DNA of 64,000 nt, taken from Favolaschia claudopus. Lineage: Eukaryota; Basidiomycota; Agaricomycetes; Agaricales; Mycenaceae. The position numbers were made by a program, and so were the translations under genes. The stretch lies in contig JAWWNJ010000010.1 of the NCBI GenBank assembly GCA_037176885.1, forward strand, positions 2,232,001 through 2,296,000, given 5' to 3'. Below the pieces are notes generated by a model. The model was given only the letters and a program-made list of their open reading frames with translations, was not told where the DNA came from and did no database searches. Each line of letters opens with the position of its first letter. The first letter of the stretch is position 1. Of the stretch, positions 10,430 to 20,961 are shown piece by piece.

Positions 10430-12875
10430 ATGAGGCTCCCGCAAGCCCTCCTACTCCTCATTGCACCTCTACTTGCTCTCGCCGGCGACGACGGGGGTAT
10501 AACTGGTCCTACGACTAGCCCTGAGGCCGCTGGGTATAATTGCGACCCTTCGAAGTGCAAGTTGCCGAAATGTAATTGCGCCAGTGCGGATCCGCCTGGT
10601 GGGCTCAGTCCGGTGGGTGCAGGCTTCATTTGGTTTCTTTCTTGCTTCTTTCGTGCTTGCCTGGGCTTTTATACCCTGCCGCACTGTCTATTATGGGCTA
10701 CCAATGGATGGCGAGTTGGTGTGCCACGCCCTGTCGGCTTTATTTTTACGTGGAATCCGGGTTCTTCGAACGCTATGTGGGATCGCTGGGTTTTGCTGCT
10801 TGGATTCAGAGGAAGGCGAGAAGAAACGAAGATGCCGACTCTGGGACCGGTTCACCCTTTGACCACGGTCGAGTTTGCGCCGATCTGAGCTTGGATGTGC
10901 TAAAGTTGCAAGCGAGGCAGCCAACTTTCGACTCGGTGTCGGGGTATAGCGTGGCGTTGATATGCTCTGAACTTTGCATTGAAGTCGGTTTTGACTTTGT
11001 TGCTGCAATTCGACGCTCACTCAGTCCGCGATCGGTTGATTCTCGGCCTGGAACCAGCTCGACTCATTCTGCCCATTTCAAACTGCCCCTCCTTCTCATG
11101 TTTTTACTCGCCTCACATCTCAGTTCCTGCATGTACCTTTGCCTGACTCTGAATCCTTTGTAGAACGATGTCCCTATGTTTGTCGTATTCACTGCAGACG
11201 ACGCTGTTCAGTCCTACACTCTGGACTCGGTCAACCAGTTCCTTGCTCACCGCAAGAACCCCAACGGCTGCGCGATAAAGATGACCTACTATACTTCGCT
11301 CAACTACACCAACTACACGCTCGTAACCGGTGCGTGCATCCACCTTTCAAATCCAACTCCACGCTCATCGCCGATCTAGACTGGTATGTTGCCGGTAACG
11401 AAATTGCCGACCACACCATGACGCACGTCGGTGACCCTCCGAAGAATGAGGTCCAGGGTAATCTCATCGCACTCAATGCCCTTGCTGGTATTCCCTTGTC
11501 CTCCATTCAAGGCTTCCGCGCCCCCTTCCTCAACTACTCCGTTAACACCCTCAAGCTCCTCGCTGAATCAGGTTTCACCTATGACTCGTCTGCCTCTGCG
11601 TCCATCCCGGTCACGGATCCGAACACGGACGCCTACTGGCCGTACACCCTCGACAACGGCATGGCGAACGACTGCCTGCAGGTTGAGGGTAGCTGCAAGG
11701 GGCAGCCTGTGCTTCCTGGGTTCTGGGAGATCCCCATGTATGCGTTCTTCGACAACCTCGGCGTTGCGGGACCGCATCTCATGGACCCTTGGCTGTAAGC
11801 TTTCTTGATTTTTTGCATGCCTACAGGTATTGATCGTACCCATCAGCGACAATCCCAACGGCGGCTCCAAGCCCAACGACTCAGCAACTCTCGAGTACAT
11901 GAAGAACACGTTTACCGCTCATTACAACGCCAAGCGCCAGCCTATTGGTCTCTACACCCATCCCATTCACTTGTCAACGACTTACCCCGGTGTGAACGCG
12001 CCGAAGTCGACCATCGACATGATCAATCAGTTCTTGGACTGGGCGCAGAACCAGCAAAACGGTGTGTCTTTTTCACGAAGCAAGAGTGAGGTGTACTAAC
12101 GATCACTCGCAGTTTGGATCGTCTCAAGCGAGCAGCTGCTTGCCTGGGTGCAGAACCCCGTCCCGGTGTCGCAGTTGGACTCGTTCGAGCCTCTCAAGTG
12201 CGCTACCCCGCAAATCGACTCGTCGGTCAAGATCTGCAACGGTATGCCGGATCATGAGGCTGGGCTTCTTAGCCACTGCGCCTTCGACGATTTCCCGTTC
12301 TATACTTGCGTGCGTATCGTCTTCATCCGTGGCCTTCGACTCCTTGCTGAGACTTCTTTGCGTGTTTCAGTATGGATGCCCCGAGATTCAGCCTACCGTC
12401 GGCAACCCCAACCCCAAGCAACAGGTTCCCGATGGGCAGCAGGCGAGGATGCGACGTACGTCCAGTCCTTTCTGCCTTTTTCTTTTGGTCTGTAATGCTG
12501 ATCGATGTTTTTGAAGTCCCGAGTAACTGCACCACGGCGTTTTGGGATCCCATCGGCGCCAAGTGCATGTGCTCCTCAGATCAATGCAAGTTCAACGACC
12601 AGTCAAGGCCGATCGGGGTGAGTGCTTTCTTGTGCTGCTTGCCATCCTCCCCAGCGGTATACTGATGACATGTTCTTTCCTTGCAGCCTAACGGCGCGAA
12701 CCTCACCGGCGGCGGAACTGGCGGTGGCGCCGCTGGTTCGTCTGCGTCACCGACAGGAACCTATGTGCCGTTCAATGGCGCGTCGTTCTCTGGGTTCAGC
12801 TTTGGCGCCGGCTCATTAACGGCTGCCGCTGTGGCGACGTTCGGCGCACTTGTTGGCGCGTGGACTGTTCTTTGA
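10430..12875 (+). CDS. Chitin deacetylase-like protein (CE4), predicted GPI-anchored
   Basis: About eight exons, about 515 residues. It starts with a signal peptide (MRLPQALLLLIAPLLALAG). A Cys-rich linker (CDPSKCKLPKCNCA) follows, then the CE4 fold. Motif 1 is FTADDA (Asp73-Asp74), motif 2 is HTMTH (His128, His132) and motif 3 is GFRAPFL. The tail is Ser/Gly-rich with a hydrophobic end typical of a GPI signal (GALVGAWTVL). CE4 enzymes remove acetyl groups from chitin in the wall using a metal bound by Asp and two His. Motif 1 has Ala where most members have Phe or Tyr. Intron 1 (10613-11163, 551 bases) is far longer than the others. The splice at 11797/11847 skips a nearer AG that would give a stop. 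A Cys-rich module (CTTAFWDPIGAKCMC) precedes the tail. Confidence 0.85.
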
Positions 12876-14109
12876 TTGAGTTTGTCCCAGTTTGAAGCTC
12901 AAGTTGGTGAGGTGACGACGCTTTATGATCTGTTTGCGAAAAGCGGAAGCCATGGACTTTATCTTTACGACCCTTACAACGCACGGACTCTTGATTTGCA
13001 CACAACCACAAGCTATTACTTATATTGCATTGCATTAATTTCATACGGACTTGTGTTTGGCGTTTTCTTTACTTACTTAGTCTAAAGTGAGGAAGGTAGA
13101 TACTAGCACACACCGCACTCGTTTGGTTACATATGGTATGGACTCGGAATAGAAGGAGTAATTCGTTTTCATCGGTCTGAGTGCGTTGGGCGAAAGGACT
13201 TCAAGTTGTGATATCACTTTCCAGCCATGAGCAGGACTGCTATTCACACCAGCGAATCCATCAACTTGTTCCCCTCCAAGAAACAGGCCCAGCGTGGCCG
13301 ACAAAGGAAAATTCCTTGAATGTTTTCAATCGCAGAAAATCGGCTCGTATACAGATTCTATGGTACCTGGGCAGTGTAGCTTTATAAGTTGCCACCACAA
13401 GCATCTGAGCTTGATATCCCCGCAAAATTCATCGTAGGCTTTTTCGTAACGCCGGTATAGAGATACCTGAGGAGGCAAATGAGTTCATGGCTTATGATAT
13501 AAGCGCAGAAAGCGGCCCACCGTAAGCTTTCATAACCCTGAATGTATACATAGATGTGAGAATGCATTGTAATGCAGTAGCAGGTAGGTGAAACGGGAGA
13601 CCAAAAAAGAGGTGGCGAATAGACGGAGAGCCGGATAGCCGATTTCCACCGCCGCCAGCCGCAGACTGTAGTTGACCCTTCGCTTCATCCACACGCCCAA
13701 CAACGTCCAACATGGCCATCCTCCTTCTCGGTGGCCGCTGCCGGTCCACCTGATGAGCGCTCCTCAGACCATGGAGAAGGGGGCTGACAGCCGGCACTAG
13801 TACTGGAGAAGGTACATGTAGACCTCAACAACTGAAAGGTGGAATACACATTGCGGCCTAGTCGTTGGTGCGGCCATCTTCGACCCGGTGTTGCTTTCGT
13901 ACGAGAGGCGGGTGAAATCTTGAGTGAGAAAGCACAGATATCGGAGTCGTATCGAGCAGATCGTAGATATGATACGTTGACGAGCTTGAACGTTCTTTTG
14001 GCCCAGCCGGAAGATTGAGACAGCTCACGGCATGTACACAGAGTAAACCCAGTGAGGAAAGGAAAGACAACTTGAACGGTCCCCAACGGAGAGAACTATT
14101 ATTCACAGA
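12876..14109. other. Gene-free stretch after the chitin deacetylase gene
   Basis: No supported gene. Open frames on both strands are short and without recognisable motifs. The first part is the 3' region of the deacetylase gene. The end merges into the decayed aldehyde dehydrogenase fragment. Confidence 0.45.
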
Positions 14110-14454
14110 TTGCTTGAAGGGTCCAAAGCTAATTGAAACGACTACCCCAAGCCAGAGATTCTTCATACGTAGCCTTAAGCACTGTCGTTCCATGTCACCG
14201 ACAGACTGAGAAAACGCTTGAGAGATTGGGTATCCGCGGGTGCCTGGCGTGTACCTCTTGGGACCTTCCACATCGAAACGTTGCAGGGCTTTGGGTGCGT
14301 AAATGCGACAGTTTCTCCGGCCCCGCTCAAGCAGCTGATTCCGCCTCATGTTTTCTACAGTGTATCTTGCGAGTGCGGCAATTTTTGTGTCGACAGTTTG
14401 ACGGACAAGAGGGTTATCGCCACTCATCCAGAACTTCGGGTCTTGAAACAGTAG
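14110..14454 (+). pseudogene. Decayed 3' fragment of an aldehyde dehydrogenase gene
   Basis: This fragment matches the last exons of the intact gene at 16392-18223. ARDSSYVALSTVV resembles [25 protein letters not shown] resembles [17 protein letters not shown]; after a retained GTGCGT...ACAG intron-like gap, SLTDKRVIATHPELRVLK matches [20 protein letters not shown]. It ends at a TAG at 14452-14454. The catalytic Cys and Glu regions are missing, and the frame changes between blocks. It sits just upstream of DUF1275 copy b, while the intact gene lies just downstream. This suggests a local duplication followed by loss of one copy. Confidence 0.75.
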
Positions 14455-14754
14455 AAAACCCAAGAAAATGAGACCGCTTGCTCGCGCTTAGCACCAACGT
14501 GCAGTAGTACAACTTGAATGCAAAGAGATTCGTTGGCAGCGACACAGAGCATTGTAATATCATCGCGGAACTTTCGTGAGATCGGAGGCAGTCGGAGACC
14601 CGTTACTGCCAAAGAAAATTAGTCGCCAAGCCAAATAAGCCCTCTTTATAGTTGGTCTTTCCCATCATCATGAGCTGTGTTCCAAGCCCTTAACTCCCCC
14701 CGTCTCTTCACGATACCCTCCTCCTCGACTCCACTACTGCGCTAGAGGACCGCC

Positions 14755-15842
14755 ATGACCACACGAACAGCCATGACCGCTTTTTCCACCGACAAAGATT
14801 CGCAAATGCACGACGTAGAGCAGCAGCAGCAAGCGCCGGAGCCCAAGAACCCGGAACGATTGACTTTCTGGCAACATCTGGACACGGACGTGGATCCAGC
14901 GGGAGCTACTGGTCCTTTGGCGGCGTTCTGCTTCATGACTGGGTTCATGTGTGTGCTAACAGTCGTCTTCGATCGTTGAAAGGAATTTTCACAAATCGTT
15001 ATAGCGATGCTATATCATTCTCTGCTATTTTCGTGTGGTGTGGGTTCCAGACGGGTAATTTCGCACAGGTGAGAGTTATGTTAGAAGAAGTTCGGGTTTC
15101 GATTTTTTGGGCGGAGCCGTATACGCAAAATATTGCAACCCGTCCACTCACTGTATTTTCTTCTAGTTAGCGCTTGCTCTCGCGCGTCTATGGGAACCCA
15201 ACCCTAACGGCCCCGGACGCGACTCCGCCTTCCACATCGCCGACAAACAAGCCATCACCTCCCTTTTAGCCTTCAATCTTGGCGCCTTCTTGGGACGAGT
15301 AGGCGACCGCATGGGCGCACACAAGCGACACTGGCTCGTCCTCTCCACCTTCGTCCAAGTGCTCCTCACCATGGCCGCTGCGCTCACCATCTGGAAAAGC
15401 GGGCAAGGGAGCATCGCGGCTATTCGCGGGGACCCAAGCTGGACTAATGCACTCACATTCGCTGGTCTAGCGTTCATGAGTGCGAGTCTTGGTGTGCAGG
15501 GGATTGTGGGGAAAAGGCTGAATACGCAGTTCACTACGACCAGTTGCGTTTCTTCCTCTTGTTGTTCTATTCGTTCGTCTGACCCACATACACAAAACAG
15601 TTGTGCTAACGACCGTCTGGGTTGAGCTCGTCACGGACCCGCGTCTCTTCAACCTGCGGCAGAAGGTCATAACGCGAGACCACAAGCTCATTGCCGCCGT
15701 CGCACTTTTCGTCGGCGCCTTCACCGGTCGTGCGCTGCTCGGCCAGATTGGCGCGGCTGGGGCTTTGGGAGTCGGCGCTGGAGTGCGTGTCCTAATCATG
15801 CTCGCGTGGATCGTCATCCCCGGGAAACCTGTCTCGAGATGA
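14755..15842 (+). CDS. DUF1275 (YoaK-like) membrane protein, copy b
   Basis: Four exons; the paralogue of the gene at 4396-5630. A polar, Gln-rich N-terminus precedes GATGPLAAFCFMTGF, DAISFSAIFVWCGFQTGNFA, QLALALARLWEPNPNGPG, NLGAFLGRVGDRMG, MSASLGVQGIVGKRLNT and VVLTTVWVELVTDPRLF, then two C-terminal spans ending GKPVSR. Introns interrupt the same codons as in copy a (TTCAT|GT, after GNFAQ, after QFTT). It lacks the polar 60-residue tail of copy a. Predicted membrane protein of unknown substrate. A TTTATAG sequence lies about 110 bases upstream of the ATG. Confidence 0.87.
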
Positions 15843-16391
15843 CCTCGCCTCCGTCCTCCACCTGTCATAGATAGACGGTTTTCTAGATGCACGGATGCAC
15901 GCACGCGTAGAATTGTTTGCGGCTCTGTAATATCATAGACGAGTCGCATACACGAAGATAACAAAATGTGCTATATAATAATGAAAGTAGTGAGATTTTG
16001 GGACGGTCGGACCAAAAAGGATAGTTTGAGCTCGTCCTTGTCCTAAACTTTCATGACCATGAATCGCCGTACTCAAATTCTCCATCCCTGGATTCTGCAG
16101 ACAATTCTCTTCCACCTCTGTGCATGTCGTTGTGAATCTGGGCTTGCCGCACGGCGCAATGTCGTAGAGACTTTCTGCCTTGTTTTGCAAGGTCTCGAGT
16201 TGTCGTCTTTGGCTTTTCGATCTCATTCAACAATCATCGTACTGTAAGCCAAATCCGGGACCAAAACCTTCAACTGGGCGACTCGCGATTTCGGAATCCC
16301 GCGCCGTCAGGTGAGGTCCAGGAAACGCTCAGGATATATAGTACACCCGGATTCGCACTGCAGTGGGAACCCAAGTCACTTAACCTCAACC
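15843..16391. other. Intergenic region before the aldehyde dehydrogenase gene
   Basis: No gene seen. The segment holds the DUF1275 3' end and the aldehyde dehydrogenase upstream region. The latter includes a GGATATATAG sequence about 60 bases before the ATG at 16392, a possible TATA element. Confidence 0.5.
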
Positions 16392-18223
16392 ATGTCGCCG
16401 CCCTTCACCCCCCTCTTCATCGACGGGCAAGAACGCCCTGCCAGCGACAAAGCGACCTTTGAAGTAATCAACATCTCGAACACTGGGATATCTCAAGTCG
16501 CTGGGATCTCCGCGTCGGCGTCGAGTGCAGATTGTAATGCCGCGGTAGAAGCTGCGGGGCGGGCGTTCAAGACTTGGGAACACACTACCCCGTATGCGCG
16601 GCGCGATATATTCCTGAAAGCGGCGGATTTGGTGGCAACGGACCGATGGCGGGATCTCGTCGTGCAGACATCGATAGAGGAAACGAATTGTAGTCGCGCG
16701 TGGGCGATGGGGGCGTGGATGGCTGCGGCGCCTATGATTCGCACTATTGCCGGGTTTTCCAACGAGTTGACTGGGAAGACGTTTGTTTCGTCGTCTGTTC
16801 CCGGTGCGCGGTGTGTGATGGAGCAGAGAGCTATGGGTGTTATGTCAGTTGAATTCCTTTCGTCGAATCTGTATTTGCGCTAACTCAGTATGCGGTGAAT
16901 TAGATTCGGGATCTCACCATGGAACGCGCCTTTCCAGTTGACCATCCGAGCGTTCGCGGTGCCCGTCATCTGCGGCAACACCGTCGTTATAAAATCCTCT
17001 GAATACAGCCCGCGAACTCAAGCTCTTGCCATTCAGCTGTTTCATGAAGCAGGACTACCGAACGGGGTCGTGAACTATATTTCCATGTCGCGCGAGAGCT
17101 CCCCGGAGCTCACTGCGCAACTCATCGGGCATGCTCTTGTGCGCAAAATAAACGTTAGCTTTGGTCTTCGATCTGTGACTGGGGCCTTATATGCTGAGAA
17201 CGAAATCTCAGTTTACAGGGAGCGACCGCGTCGGCCGTATTATCGCCACAGAAGCGGCCAAATATCTGAAACCGACCGTTCTTGAATTAGGTGGAAAAGC
17301 ACCCGCTGTGGTTAGTCTATTATTTTCACTTGCACAATTCCATATACTCCAAGTCAGCCACTCTCACAACGCATAACCTCAGGTCCTCAACGACGCAAGC
17401 ATCCCCGACGCCGCCCAAGCAATCGTCTTCGGCGCCATGCTACACTCCGGCCAAATCTGCATGTCCACCGAACGCGTCATCGTCCAAAGCGGCGCCTTCG
17501 AGCCGCTCGTTGCAGAAATCAAGAAGCTCTCCGAGTCGCTGACTCCTGATTCGGGCAAGCTGGGTCCACTGTTCACTGAGGGTTCGGCAGAGAATGTGTT
17601 GGCTATGATCAACGAAGCGAAGGAGGCGGGTGCGGAGCTGCTTTTGGGTGACCTTGGGCGGCAGGGTGCTGTTGTTCGGCCGCATTTGGTGAAGGGCGTG
17701 AAGCCGGGGATGAGGCTTTGGGAGAGGGAATCGTTTGGCCCGGGTGCGTTCTCGTCTGACTTGTGCTCTCCGGAGGTTGAGTATCATGCAGTTATCGCAT
17801 TTGCGGTGGTTGAAACGCCCGAAGAGGCTGTCGAGCTGGCTAATGCCTCGGATTATTCTCTCGCTGCCTCTCTGTGGACGAACGATATGTATCTGGCGCA
17901 GAGGATCGCGCCAATGATTCGCGCAGGTGGGTTTTTGTTGTCTCATTCGGTTTTCCCCATGTATTCCTTATTCATGTCCATCTTCGCGGTGCAGGATATA
18001 CGAACATCAACGGCCCAACCTTCCACAGCGAGAATCTTGTGAGCGCCGTCGGGCTTGGGTGCGTGAAAATCACTGTATCTTCAGTTGGCTCACACAGTTG
18101 ATGATATTTTTTGTATACTCTAGCGGATCTTCCGGGTATGGGCATTTCGGTATCGAGGATTTCACAGACAAGAGGGTTGTTGCGACGCATCCTCTTGGGC
18201 GAGAGTTTCCGTTCTTGAAATAG
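16392..18223 (+). CDS. Aldehyde dehydrogenase, vanillin/salicylaldehyde dehydrogenase-like
   Basis: About seven exons encode an NAD(P)-dependent aldehyde dehydrogenase of about 480 residues. Signatures in order: [12 protein letters not shown] (cofactor site), [35 protein letters not shown] (general base Glu), [12 protein letters not shown] (nucleophile Cys), ESFGP|VIAFAVV split by a 48-base intron (17743-17790), and a C-terminal [20 protein letters not shown]. The [10 protein letters not shown] block and the overall pattern resemble fungal and bacterial aromatic aldehyde dehydrogenases; oxidation of benzaldehyde-type substrates is inference. A broken copy of its 3' end lies at 14110-14454. 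No targeting signal is visible, so it is probably cytosolic. Confidence 0.88.
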
Positions 18224-18619
18224 TCTGCCATGCAGTGAAACAATTTATTCAAACAATGAGGGCAGCTCGGAGAGGAACGTTTTGACTGGAGCAGCAATTT
18301 GTACTGTTGTAAATGCATCTGTGTATTCTGTGTTCTTCCCCCAGGTAAATACAAGAAATGTAGTCCTATGAGTCTTGCAAACCAGACTTGACTCCCAGGG
18401 CGATGAGAGACGACTGCAGCGACGCCGACCAACGTCGGACGGGTGAATCCGATCAGTGCCGCAGCAACGCGTGGATATGTTTTTTTTCTCGTTCGGAACT
18501 CGTTCCTGATTATCAGCCTCGGCCGCGGCGCGTGGTTTCGCTGCGGCTGCGCACTGGAGCAGAATGTCTTGTCCTCGCGATTTATAAAGACGCGATGATC
18601 TCACTCTTTCTTTCCCCCC
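18224..18619. other. Intergenic region between ALDH and MFS genes
   Basis: No gene seen. A TTTATAAAGACG sequence about 35 bases before the ATG at 18620 is a possible TATA element for the transporter gene. Confidence 0.5.
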
Positions 18620-20795
18620 ATGTCACAGTCTTCCTCCATCCACCGCGTCGCTAGTTCGCGCAGTACTTCTCGGCGCAACCCCCCCGACGTGCCAGTGAAT
18701 CAACCTGAGGATGAGGAACTCGAAGACGAACATGAACAGGCGCGCAAAGTCCGGGAACAACTCCCGCTCTGGAAAAGACCAGCTCCTTGGTGGCAGGTCA
18801 ATCTCTTGTTGTGATAACATACATTTCATCTTGCGAACCAGGCTCCTCGTTCTAACGCCGTTCTCTGCCACTGTCCTTTCATTCACAGTCAGCGCTCAAG
18901 TCGAGTTATTCACTGAACTGGTCTGCCGTATTGACCCACCCGAATACCAACCCTCGCATTCCTTTGGCGACTCTGCTTTCGCATTCAGCCCCTCTTGTTC
19001 TTCCGATCCCAAGGTCCAAGCGACCGTCACACGATTGACTACTAGTACGGTGAAGTTTGTTTCCAACGAGGCTGCCGTTCGTTGAACCCAAACCAGTTAT
19101 AACTGTTCTGACCGGTATTATCGCATTTTTCACCGTTGGACGGTGGGGTTCGTTTTCCGACCGCCATGGCCGCACCAGAACCCTAGGATTCATCACCTTC
19201 GGCCAATTTCTTCTGCCATTCATCACTCTGATCGTCGTCCACTACGGTCACTTGCTCCCCGGCGGATACTGGCTCCTTCTCGGCGAAGCCGTAGTCAGTG
19301 GATTCGTCGGGTGTAAGTCGCAATCCCAGCATTCTGGGCTTGGAAGATATTGACCCAGACTCAGCATCCGTGACCGAACCTGCTGTCTATCTAGCCTATT
19401 TGTCAGACATTACTACTCCAGACCAAAGGTGACATTTTTCTATGTCATTGCTCGTTCCCAGAATTCTGACTGAATGATGCCATTCCAGAGCGGGGTACTT
19501 CTCTGCCTTACAAGGCAGCATGCTGGCAGGTATCGGAGTCGGGCCACTATTAGGCAGCTTTATAATCCAGTAAGCCCCACGGTACAACGATGCATTTACC
19601 GTCGTCATCTCAATTCCTCAGGAAAACTGGAAATCTCCTCTCGGTCTTCTATCTTGCCGCCCTCCTCCGCTTCATCCAATCCGGCGTCGTCTGGCTTATC
19701 CTCCCCGAATCTCTGACACAAGTGCAGATGCAACGCGCCATCATGAAACATGAAGAAGAGGCTCTAGCTTCGACGTCGACTGGACGCCCATTTTTCTTCT
19801 TGGAACCCCTGCTGGTTCTGCTCCCAGCGAAAATCAGCCGCCCAGGATCATCAAAAGTCCACCGGGATTGGAATCTGACTCTATTAGCAGTGAGTTATGC
19901 GTTGATATTCTTGGCCGCGGTATGCTCTTCTCTCTCTATCCAGGCATGCGTTCTGAAAGACAGCTTCAGTCATCTCTAATCAACCAATTTTACTACGCGC
20001 TATACATGTTCCAATGGGACGCGGAATACGTGAGCCTCAATACAATCATTAGCTGTATTTCTTTCCCTCATACTTCTTCATTCTTTCAGCTCGGTTACTG
20101 CATTAGCGTCATTGGATTAGCGCGCGCATTATTCCTTACCTGTATTCTTCCACGTCTGTGCCCTCCATCGTTCCGAAGCGCCCCCTCTGACTCTCCCGCC
20201 TTTTCCTCAGCCCTAATAAGATACTTCAAACACCGACCACCCAAGACCGCCAACGAAACCGCTCACCCGTCCGAACGCGAGCCCTTGCTGCACGAGAGCA
20301 CCCGACGACGTCCGTCCAGCCCCTTCCTATTCGACCTCCGCCTCGCACGCGTCTCCGTCTTCATCGACATCCTCATGTACGTTACCCTTCCCCTCGCCCC
20401 CTCCGGTGCACTCTTCATCCTCTTCACCACCATCGGCTCCCTCGGCGCGGGGCTCACTCCCGCCGTGAACGCCGTCGCGCTCGAGCTGTACAGGCGTAAG
20501 GTTGGGAAAGATGCGCGTGCTGAGTCGGGGAAGTTGCTTGGTGGGTTGAGTGTTGTGCAGGCTATATTGTGAGTGATGTTTCCTTTCTTAATATTTTCAC
20601 TGTATACTCATCTGTGGCCGTAGTGCGAACGTTCTTGGACCGCTCATGTACGGATCTATCTACGCCTCAACCGTAGCCACCAGCCCGAGGACCATCTTCT
20701 TCGTCGCATTGGGGAATGCGACTGCAGCGTTCTTAATTCTGGCTTTCGTCAGAGTGTCTCCAGTTCCGGAAGACAGCGAAAACACCACTGCATGA
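18620..20795 (+). CDS. MFS transporter
   Basis: Multi-exon gene encoding a 12-span major facilitator. A basic and acidic cytosolic N-terminus (about 55 residues) precedes span 1 (LLVLTPFSATVLSFTVSAQ). Motif A appears as GRWGSFSDRHGRTRTLGF between spans 2 and 3. YLAYLSDITTPDQR and LQGSMLAGIGVGPLLGSF follow. A central loop with HPSEREPLLHE separates the halves. The second half has DILMYVTLPLAPSGALFILF, GSLGAGLTPAVNAVALELY and GPLMYGSIYAST. The layout resembles fungal MFS proteins related to tetracycline-type antiporters. The substrate cannot be told from the sequence. Its start lies about 400 bases after the aldehyde dehydrogenase gene on the same strand. Confidence 0.82.
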
Positions 20796-20961
20796 TCTAA
20801 CTGTATTTGTATCGGCCATATCTACATTATACACGCTCACTATATAAAGAATACCAAGAAACTATCGGGAATATCGTAGGAGATCTAGAATAAACCAACA
20901 AATCCAAGAAAACGCGAGATAGCTAGAACTATACCTGTCCATATACATACCTCTATATCCT

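Noticed and set aside
13858..14463. 200-codon minus-strand frame
   Set aside because: It overlaps the aldehyde dehydrogenase relic, whose plus-strand similarity to the intact gene is the better explanation.
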